Assembly (NCBI GenBank): GCA_016200745.1
Contig: JACQEF010000153.1
Coordinates: 1-5,189, forward strand
Source: Chloroflexota bacterium
GTDB taxonomy: Bacteria; Chloroflexota; Limnocylindria; Limnocylindrales; CSP1-4
Length of the DNA: 5,189 nt
Direction: 5' to 3'
Positions 1-5,189 of this stretch are shown in pieces. Both the position numbers and the translations under genes were made by a program. The notes under the pieces are model-generated. The model was given only the letters and a program-made list of their open reading frames with translations, made no database searches and had not been told where the DNA came from. Within the stretch, counting starts at the first letter, position 1; each line of letters begins with the position of its first letter.

Positions 1-1281
1 CGCCGGGTCGGCGCCCCCGACGAGCCGCCAGTCGGCCGTCTGGCTCCGCCGCGTCTGCGCGGCCTCGCGTCCCAGCACCGCGTCGATCACGTCGAGCGCC
101 ATCACGCGGTAGGTCGTGTACTTGCCGCCACCGATCCGGACGACGCCGTTCGGTTCGGCCGTCACCCGGTGTTCGCGTGACGCCTTCACCGTCGACCCGT
201 CGGACGGTGCGATCAGTGGCCGAAGCCCCGCGTACGTGCCGACCACGTCGTCACGGGAGAGGTTGACCGTCATGGTGGCGTTGACCGTGTCGAGCAGCTT
301 GTCGACTTCCCAGCCGGCCGCCGTCGGGTGCGCCGCCGAGCCCTCGAACGGCGCGTCCGTCGTGCCGACCAGCCAGTGCTCGCCCCACGGCACCAGGAAG
401 ACGATCTTGCCCGGGACCCGGATGGTCAGCCCCGTCCTGTTCGGGATTCGCTCGCGACGCACGACGAGGTGGGCGCCGCGGCTCGGCAGGATCCGGAGCG
501 ACCCGGAGCCGAGCGGGTGCTCCGGCTCGGCGGCCCAGACGCCCGTCGCGTCCACGACCGCCCGGGTCGGGATCTCGACGTCGCCGCCGTGGAGCAGGTC
601 GGTCGCCAGCACCGCCTGGACGCGGCGAGTCCCGGGCTCGGTCCGGACGCCCGTGGCGCGGATCCGGGTGAGCGCCACGGCCCCGGCGGTCACGGCGGTC
701 CGGGCGACCGCGAGCGTGTATCGCGCGTCATCCTCCACGCCGTCGTGGTAGAGCAGCCCGCCGCGCAGGCCCTGGTGCCGCAGCGTCGGTGCGAGATCGA
801 GCGTCTCCGCGCGGTTGAGCCGGCGGTGCCAGCCACCGTCGCGGCGGGCACCGAGGATGTCGTAGAGGGTCAAGCCTGCGTCATAGAAGGCCTTGGAGAG
901 ATACGGCCGGCCGTAGATCGGGAACAGCAACGGCTCGAGGTGGACGAGGTGAGGCGCCAGCGCCAGCAGCCGCGAACGCTCGGCCAGCGCCTCGCGAACC
1001 AGCCCGATCCGGAACTGCTCGAGGTAGCGCAGGCCGCCGTGGATCAGCCGCGACGACCGCGACGAGGTGCCCGACGCGATGTCCTCCTGCTCGATCAGCA
1101 CGGCGCGCATGCCCCGCGAGGCCGCGTCCAGCAGCGCCCCGCTCCCCACGATCCCGCCACCCACGATGACCACGTCCCAGGTCTCGCGGCCGAGCGAGGC
1201 AAGATCGGCCGCTCGGCGCTGGAGCGGCGTCGTCCCGGCCGCCACCGGCAGGCTCGTGCCGTCCGAGGGTGAGATGGTCAC
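1..1281 (-). CDS. glpD: Aerobic-type glycerol-3-phosphate dehydrogenase (FAD, quinone-linked), C-terminus cut by window edge
   Basis: The enzyme oxidises sn-glycerol 3-phosphate to dihydroxyacetone phosphate and passes electrons through FAD to the membrane quinone pool. It acts in glycerol and phospholipid-glycerol catabolism at the inner face of the membrane. The 427 visible codons carry the family motifs in order: a Rossmann FAD site VVIVGGGIVGSG (residues 37-48), the signature GTSSRSSRLIHGGLRYLE (71-88), DGVEDDAR (180-187), ATGVW (245-249), PSRGAHLVV (266-274), PWGEHWLVGTTDAPF (298-312), GLRPL (352-356) and the C-terminal FAD-contact motif GGKYTTYR (385-392). The reading frame runs off the left edge. 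Family members are usually over 500 residues, so about 100 or more residues of the C-terminal helical domain are missing here. The GTG start at 1281-1279 forms a GTGA overlap with the stop of the upstream membrane-protein gene. No good Shine-Dalgarno precedes it, so translation is probably coupled. About 30 residues precede the FAD fold, as in actinobacterial relatives (recalled). The assignment is secure. Confidence 0.94.
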   Translation of the reverse strand, partial: MTISPSDGTSLPVAAGTTPLQRRAADLASLGRETWDVVIVGGGIVGSGALLDAASRGMRAVLIEQEDIASGTSSRSSRLIHGGLRYLEQFRIGLVREALAERSRLLALAPHLVHLEPLLFPIYGRPYLSKAFYDAGLTLYDILGARRDGGWHRRLNRAETLDLAPTLRHQGLRGGLLYHDGVEDDARYTLAVARTAVTAGAVALTRIRATGVRTEPGTRRVQAVLATDLLHGGDVEIPTRAVVDATGVWAAEPEHPLGSGSLRILPSRGAHLVVRRERIPNRTGLTIRVPGKIVFLVPWGEHWLVGTTDAPFEGSAAHPTAAGWEVDKLLDTVNATMTVNLSRDDVVGTYAGLRPLIAPSDGSTVKASREHRVTAEPNGVVRIGGGKYTTYRVMALDVIDAVLGREAAQTRRSQTADWRLVGGADPA

Positions 1282-1508
1282 GGCTGCGGCGCGCCCGGTC
1301 CGCGTCGGGCGATCCGCCACAGGAGCCAGGCGGTCCCGACGATGAGGACGAGGATCGTCAGCGGTGTGTGGAACACGACCTCCTGGACCGAGGTCGGGAG
1401 CAGGCTGGTGGCCATGGCGGCGCCGAGGACGACCGCGACCACGATCGCCGCCACGACCACGACCTGGGCCCAGCCCGGTTGCCGCCCGGTGTCGCGCGGC
1501 TCAACCAC
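1278..1508 (-). CDS. Small two-helix membrane protein of unknown function between nnrE and glpD
   Basis: I do not recognise this 76-residue protein. It has two strongly hydrophobic stretches, about residues 13-37 (WAQVVVVAAIVVAVVLGAAM onward) and 49-66 (PLTILVLIVGTAWLLWRI). They are joined by a short polar loop containing TSVQE. Arginines at 5 and 9 and at 65, 68 and 69 suggest that both ends are cytoplasmic, making a helical hairpin. I chose the GTG at 1508-1506 because GAAGG lies 6 nt upstream and the overlap with the nnrE stop is then only 8 nt. An in-frame GTG at 1571 would give 97 residues with an Arg/Ser/Pro-rich leader, a 71-nt overlap and no visible ribosome site. Its TGA overlaps the glpD GTG by 4 nt, so the two are probably translated together. 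A role as a membrane partner of GlpD is possible, but only position supports it. The hydrophobic pattern and tight packing argue that it is a real gene. Confidence 0.72.
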   Translation of the reverse strand: MVEPRDTGRQPGWAQVVVVAAIVVAVVLGAAMATSLLPTSVQEVVFHTPLTILVLIVGTAWLLWRIARRGPGAPQP

Positions 1509-2316
1509 GATCGGCCTTCGGCGGGATGCCGATCGGGGCGACCAGGACCTTGCCGGCGTATGCGGCTCCACGGCGGGTGAGCAGACCCGTCTTGGGCCGG
1601 TGGAAGGTGACGGTCAGGTCGGCCCGGACGGCCGGCTCCGACGGCTCCCCGCTCGACAGGTCGACCGCGGTCGGAGTATCCACTGCCACGACCGGCACGC
1701 CGATGGCCCGGGCACGGGTGATGATCTCGACCGCCGAGCGGATCGGATCGCGCAGCGCGCCCCGAACGCCGGTCCCGAGGAGGGCATCGACGACCACGGC
1801 CGCCTTGCCGATCCCCTGCCCGAAGATGGCCACGTCGCGGGCGACCGGCAGGTGGACCTTGTCGATGCCGGCGTCGCGGGCGATCCGGTCCCAGTTGCGC
1901 GCGGCCGCGTCGCCGCGGGGCCGGGCGTCCGCGGACACGTTGGCGACGATCACCCGAGCGCCCGCGAGAGCGAGCCGCCGGGCCGCCACGAAGCCATCGC
2001 CGCCGTTATTGCCAGGACCGCACAGGATGACGATAGGGCCCGTGCCCCACCGCCCGACGTCCACGGCCAGGGCCCGTACCGCCGCCGCGACGGCGGTTCC
2101 CGCATGCTCCATCAGCCGCTCCTGCGTGGAGCCGAGGGCCTGGGCACGCAGGTCGGTGCCGGTCATCGTCTCGGCCGAGATCGGCGACAGCGCCGACCGT
2201 CCCGCCCAGCGCTGGCGGAGGCCGCGCAGGTCGAGCGTGAAGATCGACGGATCGTCGGCCGGCACCGAACCGGTCGCGTCCGGGGCCGGCGCGGGCATCG
2301 GCGTCGAGGCGGGCAT
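1501..2316 (-). CDS. nnrE: NAD(P)H-hydrate epimerase, single-domain YjeF_N type
   Basis: The protein interconverts the R and S epimers of hydrated NADH and NADPH, so that the partner dehydratase can restore the cofactors. It is a cytosolic metabolite-repair enzyme. The 271 residues contain the domain entry ISAETM (46-51), LMEHAG (68-73), the signature CGPGNNGGDGFVAARRL (99-115), DALLGTG (177-183), VAVDTPTAVDL (210-220), and RADLTVTFHRPKTGLL (231-246) with a closing IGIP (262-265). The usual DIPSG-type loop reads DTPTA here: the aspartate and proline remain while Ser and Gly are replaced. There is no fused ADP/ATP-dependent dehydratase domain (NnrD), and none is in the window. I placed the start at ATG 2316, before a Pro/Ala-rich leader. 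ATG 2298 and GTG 2352 are alternatives, and the frame stays open to 2565 but would then overlap mutY by 170 nt. A weak GGA lies 5 nt before ATG 2316. The gene follows mutY by 79 nt and overlaps the downstream membrane gene by 8 nt. Confidence 0.9.
   Translation of the reverse strand: MPASTPMPAPAPDATGSVPADDPSIFTLDLRGLRQRWAGRSALSPISAETMTGTDLRAQALGSTQERLMEHAGTAVAAAVRALAVDVGRWGTGPIVILCGPGNNGGDGFVAARRLALAGARVIVANVSADARPRGDAAARNWDRIARDAGIDKVHLPVARDVAIFGQGIGKAAVVVDALLGTGVRGALRDPIRSAVEIITRARAIGVPVVAVDTPTAVDLSSGEPSEPAVRADLTVTFHRPKTGLLTRRGAAYAGKVLVAPIGIPPKADRG
1515..1519 (-). promoter_or_regulatory. Shine-Dalgarno-like GAAGG that decides the start of the small membrane gene
   Basis: On the minus strand GAAGG ends 6 nt before the GTG at 1508. 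It lies inside the last codons of nnrE. It favours this start over the upstream in-frame GTG at 1571, which has no purine-rich tract before it. Confidence 0.45.
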
Positions 2317-2390
2317 GGTCGTCCAAGCGTAGCCGACGCGGCCCCGGCTCACCGTCCCGCGGCGCCGGATCGCGGCGCGGCCGGGTGTCA

Positions 2391-2408
2391 GTCGATCACG
2401 TGGTCGAC
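2391..2408. repeat. 18-bp near-perfect palindrome with a CACGTG core across the mutY stop codon
   Basis: The sequence GTCGATCACGTGGTCGAC matches its own reverse complement at 16 of 18 positions. The only mismatched pair (T with G) would be a wobble in RNA. It covers the last codons and stop of mutY and ends about 75 nt before the nnrE start. It could be a protein-binding dyad, but it has no loop and so is a poor terminator. It may also be chance in GC-rich DNA. Confidence 0.3.
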
Positions 2409-3313
2409 AGGCGGGCTCGCCGGCCGCGTCCGGCCGACGTCGTCCGTTGGTCGAGCTCGATGAGGCCCTCCACAGCCAGCGCGGTGAGCGCGGCCCGGAC
2501 GGCCGCTTCGTCATGTTCCCCCACTGGGGCGTGGATCGTGGTCCACTCCCCGTCCGGCGCCGCACGCAGCCGGTCGACGATGCGCCCGCGGAGCCAGCGA
2601 GAGGTCGCGGCGAACGCGACCGGCGGCGTCGCCGGCCGGACGGCCCGCGCGATTCGCTGCGCCGAACGAGTGCCGCCGGCGTACGCGCACCACGCCCGAA
2701 CGGGACAGCCCCCGCAGGCGGGCCTCCGCGGACGGCAGACCGTGGCCCCGAGATCCATCACGGCGTGCGTCCAGTCCCCCGCCCGGCCGCTCGGAACCGC
2801 GGCGTCGGCGACCCGCTGCAGTTCGGCGGCGTGCATCGCCGCGTCGTCACCGGCCAGGACCCGGCCGAGCACCCGGCGGACGTTCGTGTCGACGGCCCCG
2901 GCCGACTGGCCGAAGGCGATCGCCGCGACGGCCCGGGCGGTGTACGGTCCGACCCCCGGCAGCGCCTGGAGCGCGTGGAGGTCGCTCGGCACCTCGCCGC
3001 CATGGACGGTCACGATCTGCCGCGCCGCGCGCTGAAGGTTGAGCGCGCGCCGGTTGTACCCGAGCCCCTGCCACGCCCGGAGCACGTCCGCGAGACTCGC
3101 GGCCGCGAGGGCGTGTGGGGTCGGGAACCGGTCCATGAACCCGACCCAGGCATCGCCGGCACGTGCGGCCTGCGTCTGCTGGGCCATCGCCTCCGAGACC
3201 AGGACCGCGTACGGGTCGCTGGTGCGGCGGAATGGCAGGGATCGTCCGTGCTCGCCGTACCAGGCCAGGATGGCGTCGCGGGCCGCGGGGGGGATCGAAG
3301 GCGGCGCAGACAT
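2396..3313 (-). CDS. mutY: A/G-specific adenine DNA glycosylase, short form without Nudix-like domain
   Basis: MutY removes adenine mispaired with 8-oxoguanine or guanine and so prevents G:C to T:A changes. The 305 residues show a complete HhH-GPD core: WYGEHGRSLPFR (18-29), SEAMAQQTQ with catalytic Glu41, WQGLGYNRRALNL (81-93), the helix-hairpin-helix LPGVGPYTA (118-126), AVDTNVRRVLGR with catalytic Asp142, and MDLGATVC leading into a C-X6-C-X2-C-X5-C [4Fe-4S] site (Cys193, 200, 203, 209). These match E. coli Glu37, Asp138 and Cys192-208. The core is followed by only about 95 residues. Residues 232-290 look like a small winged helix (RWLRGRIVDRL, then LTALAVEGLIELD), as I recall for actinobacterial MutY, and not the Nudix-like domain with the FSH loop. 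The usual LPW is LPF. ATG 3313 gives the N-terminal length normal for the family; GTG 3349 would add 12 residues. A TATCCT 6 nt before the ATG and the lack of a Shine-Dalgarno suggest a leaderless message. Confidence 0.93.
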   Translation of the reverse strand: MSAPPSIPPAARDAILAWYGEHGRSLPFRRTSDPYAVLVSEAMAQQTQAARAGDAWVGFMDRFPTPHALAAASLADVLRAWQGLGYNRRALNLQRAARQIVTVHGGEVPSDLHALQALPGVGPYTARAVAAIAFGQSAGAVDTNVRRVLGRVLAGDDAAMHAAELQRVADAAVPSGRAGDWTHAVMDLGATVCRPRRPACGGCPVRAWCAYAGGTRSAQRIARAVRPATPPVAFAATSRWLRGRIVDRLRAAPDGEWTTIHAPVGEHDEAAVRAALTALAVEGLIELDQRTTSAGRGRRARLSTT

Positions 3314-3319
3314 CCCGGG

Positions 3320-3325
3320 AGGATA
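3320..3325 (-). promoter_or_regulatory. Candidate -10 element (TATCCT) for a leaderless mutY transcript
   Basis: On the minus strand TATCCT fits the TANNNT -10 consensus, and 6 nt (CCCGGG) separate it from the mutY ATG at 3313. Transcription would then start at or beside the ATG. No Shine-Dalgarno lies between the two, which fits a leaderless message. I found no convincing -35 element 16-18 nt upstream. This is inference from motif and spacing only. Confidence 0.33.
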
Positions 3326-3465
3326 GGTGACCGGACGTGTGGCCACCACTCACGGCCGCGATCCGCGCCCAATGGGTCCGCGCACGAGCCCGAAGCTCGG
3401 GTCAGCGGTCGTGTCGGGCCATGAGTGCTGTCTGGAAGACTCACCCCGATCGCCGTGGCATGACC

Positions 3466-3490
3466 TGCCCACCATGGGCGCCGGCGGGCA
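3466..3490 (-). terminator. Possible GC-rich terminator hairpin after the maltokinase gene, no U-tract
   Basis: On the minus strand UGCCCGCC can pair with GGUGGGCA (8 pairs, one G-U) around a 9-nt loop, about 32 nt past the maltokinase stop. A shorter overlapping hairpin (GCCC/GGGC) competes with it. No run of U follows, so it would have to act as a tail-less stem or as a 3' stabiliser. The position fits an operon end, but the evidence is weak. Confidence 0.3.
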
Positions 3491-3509
3491 CCGGTACTCA
3501 GCCGGGTCG

Positions 3510-3521
3510 CGCGTTACCGCG
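3510..3521 (-). other. 4-bp hairpin with a GUAA (GNRA) tetraloop directly after the maltokinase stop
   Basis: The message reads CGCG-GUAA-CGCG immediately after the TGA at 3524-3522. A 4-bp GC stem closed by a GNRA tetraloop should be unusually stable for its size. It could protect the 3' end or slow ribosome release, or it may be chance in a CG-rich stretch. Confidence 0.25.
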
Positions 3522-4985
3522 TCACGCGAGCAGCCCGCGGAGACCCTCGGTCGGTGCCCACAGCCAGCTCGGCAGATAGGTACTGGCGTAGATGAACTCG
3601 TAGCACTCCTTCTCGATCTCGAAGGCGCGGATCAGCTCCGGGTCGACCGCGATCGGAGAGCCGGACCGCCGGAGCCCGGCCCGGTAGGCCTCGAGGAAGC
3701 GTTCGCGCGAACGGCGGAGCCACCCTTCGAGATCCAGCCCGGGCGTCGCGAGCGGACCGCCGTTCCGGGAGACGGCACGCCGACCGGCACTCCGCCCGAC
3801 GTGATCGAGCGAGCGGAGCATGGATGCGACGTCGCGCAGCGGCGAACCATGCGCCCGTCGCTCGTCGATGGGCCGGAGCGGCTCGCCCTCGAAGTCAATG
3901 ACCCGATAACCGTCGGACGCCACGAGGACCTGGCCGAGGTGGTAGTCGCCGTGGACGCGGGTCAGCAGCGGCGTGGTGGCCAGGGCCTCGAACACGGTCA
4001 GCTCGGCGGCCGCGGCCGATGCGAGCTCGCGGAGCGCCCGGCCCGCCTCGCCCGGCGTGACATCGACGGCGCGGACGAGCTGCCGTCGCGCCGCCTGACC
4101 CCAGCCACGGAGCTCGTCGCGGGTGGCGCTCCTCGGCTGGAACTCGGGGATTCCGCGAGCGTCACCGAGCGCCGCGTGCAGGCCGGCGGTCAGCGAGCCG
4201 AGATCGGCGGCGACCTCGGTCGCGAACTCGACGCTCACCTCGCCGGGCGCCAGCAGCCAACCCGTGAGCGACTCGGCGATGGACTCGAACGCGTCGACGC
4301 CGTCGGCGACGAAGGCCTGGGCGATCGCGACCGTCGAGGTGCCGCCGGTCGCCGACACGAGTTCGGCGTACCCGGCCAGTGGAGCGACCGCGGCGAACCC
4401 GGCCTCCTCTCCCAGGAACGCCAGCAGCTCGAGCTCCGGGTTGAGCCCGGTCTCGAGACGCCGGTAGGCCTTGACCAGCACCCGCTCCCCGATGACCACG
4501 GACGTGTTCGACTGGTCGGCGCCGAGCGGCCGCTCGGGCAGCGCCGGCACGTCCGCGGGCGCGTCCAGGCCGTCCGCCAGCAACCGTGCGAGCGCCGCGG
4601 TCGGCCGGCAGACGAGCGCCGCGCCGACGGGTCCGGGCCGGCCGGCGTCGCGAGTCGTTTCCGCGGCGAGCGCCGGCAGGACGTGCCCGCCCGCCATCGC
4701 GGCCAGCAACGCTCGCCAGGCGCCGTCGCCGGCCTCGGCCACCCGCAGCGGGCGACCGGTCAGCGCGAACGTGTATCGCTGGGTGCTCCGGTCGTCCAGC
4801 CGCAGGCGCGCCACGGCCAGGACGTGGGGCGCAGTCGCGTCCAGGACGAAGGCGGCCTCGAGTTCCACGGCGTCGACGGCACGCCCCTTCGCCCCGAACC
4901 AGCGGGCGGCTCCGAGCGCGTCCCGATCGAGGGCTTCGAGGGCCCGTGCGACCTCGGCGCGGGCCGGACGGTCAGGCGCGCTCAG
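3522..4985 (-). CDS. mak: Maltokinase (APH-like maltose 1-phosphotransferase), likely CTG start
   Basis: Maltokinase uses ATP to make maltose 1-phosphate, the donor that GlgE uses for alpha-glucan synthesis from trehalose-derived maltose. In the 487-residue reading the motifs run: RWFGAKGR (28-35), typical of the N-terminal cap; QSNTS (158-162); LVKAYRRLE (170-178) with the probable ATP lysine Lys172; NPELE (181-185); the catalytic loop HGDYHLGQVL (345-354) with Asp347; the metal-binding IDFEGEP (363-369); SPLRDVASMLRS (381-392); and a C-terminal EKECYEFIY near 458. The first conventional start, GTG 4868, lies after RWFGAKGR and would remove it. Between that GTG and the upstream stop the only plausible initiator in frame is CTG 4985-4983, which overlaps the aldehyde dehydrogenase TGA as CTGA. 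I therefore annotate from there. A start at 4868 would give 448 residues. No treS, glgE or glgB is visible nearby, so the substrate is inferred from family motifs. The gene is probably co-transcribed with the upstream aldehyde dehydrogenase. Confidence 0.87.
   Translation of the reverse strand: MSAPDRPARAEVARALEALDRDALGAARWFGAKGRAVDAVELEAAFVLDATAPHVLAVARLRLDDRSTQRYTFALTGRPLRVAEAGDGAWRALLAAMAGGHVLPALAAETTRDAGRPGPVGAALVCRPTAALARLLADGLDAPADVPALPERPLGADQSNTSVVIGERVLVKAYRRLETGLNPELELLAFLGEEAGFAAVAPLAGYAELVSATGGTSTVAIAQAFVADGVDAFESIAESLTGWLLAPGEVSVEFATEVAADLGSLTAGLHAALGDARGIPEFQPRSATRDELRGWGQAARRQLVRAVDVTPGEAGRALRELASAAAAELTVFEALATTPLLTRVHGDYHLGQVLVASDGYRVIDFEGEPLRPIDERRAHGSPLRDVASMLRSLDHVGRSAGRRAVSRNGGPLATPGLDLEGWLRRSRERFLEAYRAGLRRSGSPIAVDPELIRAFEIEKECYEFIYASTYLPSWLWAPTEGLRGLLA
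4982..4985 (-). promoter_or_regulatory. CTGA stop/start overlap joining aldehyde dehydrogenase and maltokinase
   Basis: The minus strand reads ATCTGAGC. TGA ends the aldehyde dehydrogenase, and CTG one base earlier opens the frame that encodes the conserved maltokinase N-terminus. No strong ribosome site precedes it, so initiation would depend on ribosomes terminating at the TGA. The geometry is the same as the GTGA junction in front of glpD. Confidence 0.5.
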
Positions 4986-5189
4986 ATCTTGAGCATCACG
5001 TGCTTGACGACCGTGTAGTCCTCGATCGCGTACATGCTCTGGTCCTTGCCGTAGCCGGATTCCTTGAACCCGCCGTGCGGCATCTCCGAGACCATCATGA
5101 AGTGGTCGTTGATCCAGACGGTGCCGAACTGGATCGCCTTCGCCACCCGCATCCCCCTGCCGGCGTCGCTCGTCCAGACCGAGGCCGCC
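4982..5189 (-). CDS. Aldehyde dehydrogenase, C-terminal fragment (aminobutyraldehyde dehydrogenase-like)
   Basis: Only the last 68 codons are in the window. They read AASVWTSDAGRGMRVAKAIQ, then FGTVWINDHFMMVSEMPHGG, then FKESGYGKDQSMYAIEDYT and a tail ending VKHVMLKI. This is the C-terminal part of the NAD(P)-dependent aldehyde dehydrogenase superfamily: the GTVWIN strand and the PHGGFKESGYGKD segment are diagnostic. The HFMMVSEMPHGG stretch, with histidine and SEMPHGG in place of the more common PFGG, closely resembles what I recall of gamma-aminobutyraldehyde dehydrogenases (PatD/YdcW) of putrescine breakdown. The catalytic Cys and Glu are outside the window, so activity and substrate cannot be judged here. 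Family membership is secure and the subfamily tentative. Its TGA overlaps the proposed maltokinase CTG. Confidence 0.88.
   Translation of the reverse strand, partial: AASVWTSDAGRGMRVAKAIQFGTVWINDHFMMVSEMPHGGFKESGYGKDQSMYAIEDYTVVKHVMLKI

Larger units (their letters stand above)
3314..3521. other. Non-coding gap between maltokinase and mutY
   Basis: About 208 bp separates the maltokinase stop from the mutY ATG, the longest gap in the window. It holds a GC-rich inverted repeat at 3466-3490, a small hairpin directly after the maltokinase stop at 3510-3521, another weak one at 3385-3399 (CGAGC, 5-nt loop, GCTCG), and the TATCCT before mutY. Frames open through it are extensions or shadows of neighbouring genes. 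I see no tRNA or recognisable riboswitch. It probably marks the boundary between two transcription units. Confidence 0.5.

Noticed and set aside
328..1272. 314-codon plus-strand frame opposite glpD
   Set aside because: The glpD frame on the minus strand carries all family motifs. The plus frame is a compositional shadow, as is the 211-codon frame at 116-751.
1342..2463. 373-codon plus-strand frame, and an overlapping 322-codon one, opposite nnrE
   Set aside because: Both lie antisense to nnrE, have low-complexity Arg/Pro/Gly composition and show no family signature.
2317..2565. N-terminal extension of nnrE up to an upstream start at 2565
   Set aside because: It would overlap mutY by 170 nt, and the added residues are Arg/Pro-rich and outside the YjeF_N fold.
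3385..3399. Hairpin CGAGC-CCGAA-GCTCG in the gap upstream of mutY
   Set aside because: A 5-bp stem is common by chance at this GC content, and it has no U-tract or clear positional role.
2447..3424. 325-codon plus-strand frame opposite mutY
   Set aside because: It is antisense to a well-supported MutY and has no domain.
3010..3444. 144-codon minus-strand frame spanning the mutY 5' region and the upstream gap
   Set aside because: It overlaps mutY in another frame with Arg/Ser/Pro-rich composition and no recognisable motif.
3327..5018. 563-codon open frame on the plus strand opposite the maltokinase
   Set aside because: It is antisense to a gene with clear family motifs. Its product is Arg/Gly/Glu-rich with no recognisable domain, as expected for a mirror frame in GC-rich coding DNA.
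1..5189. Search for a new defence, mobile or biosynthetic system
   Set aside because: No transposase, integrase, phage, toxin, CRISPR or modular biosynthetic signature is present. Five of the six genes belong to well-known families.

Overview
This is a GC-rich window (roughly 70% or more G+C by eye), and all six supportable genes lie on the minus strand. I read it from high to low coordinate, which is the direction of transcription. The base composition, the frequent GTG starts, the 4-nt start/stop overlaps and an adenine glycosylase whose C-terminus resembles the actinobacterial type all fit a high-GC Actinomycetota or a high-GC Chloroflexota (Limnocylindria-like). I cannot separate these from the sequence alone.

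Layout in transcription order: (1) 5189-4982, the last 68 codons of an aldehyde dehydrogenase of the aminobutyraldehyde (PatD/YdcW-like) type, cut by the window edge; (2) 4985-3522, a maltokinase-type phosphotransferase whose conserved N-terminus appears to require a CTG start overlapping the aldehyde dehydrogenase stop as CTGA; (3) a non-coding gap of about 210 bp (3314-3521) with GC-rich hairpins after the maltokinase gene and a possible leaderless promoter just before the next gene; (4) 3313-2396, a MutY adenine DNA glycosylase with complete catalytic and [4Fe-4S] motifs but no room for a Nudix-like C-terminal domain; (5) 2316-1501, a single-domain NAD(P)H-hydrate epimerase; (6) 1508-1278, a 76-residue protein with two predicted membrane helices; (7) 1281-1, FAD-dependent glycerol-3-phosphate dehydrogenase, whose C-terminal part lies outside the window.

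The genes look like ordinary metabolism and genome maintenance. The aldehyde dehydrogenase and maltokinase genes are likely co-transcribed. mutY, nnrE, the small membrane gene and glpD form a second run; its last three genes overlap by 8 and 4 nt and are probably translationally coupled. No single pathway joins them: oxidised-guanine repair, repair of damaged NAD(P)H and quinone-linked glycerol-3-phosphate oxidation share only a loose redox theme, and that link is inference. I see no rRNA, tRNA, mobile element, CRISPR array or defence system. The most useful observations are the CTG start of the maltokinase, the uncharacterised membrane protein locked between nnrE and glpD, and the candidate leaderless promoter.
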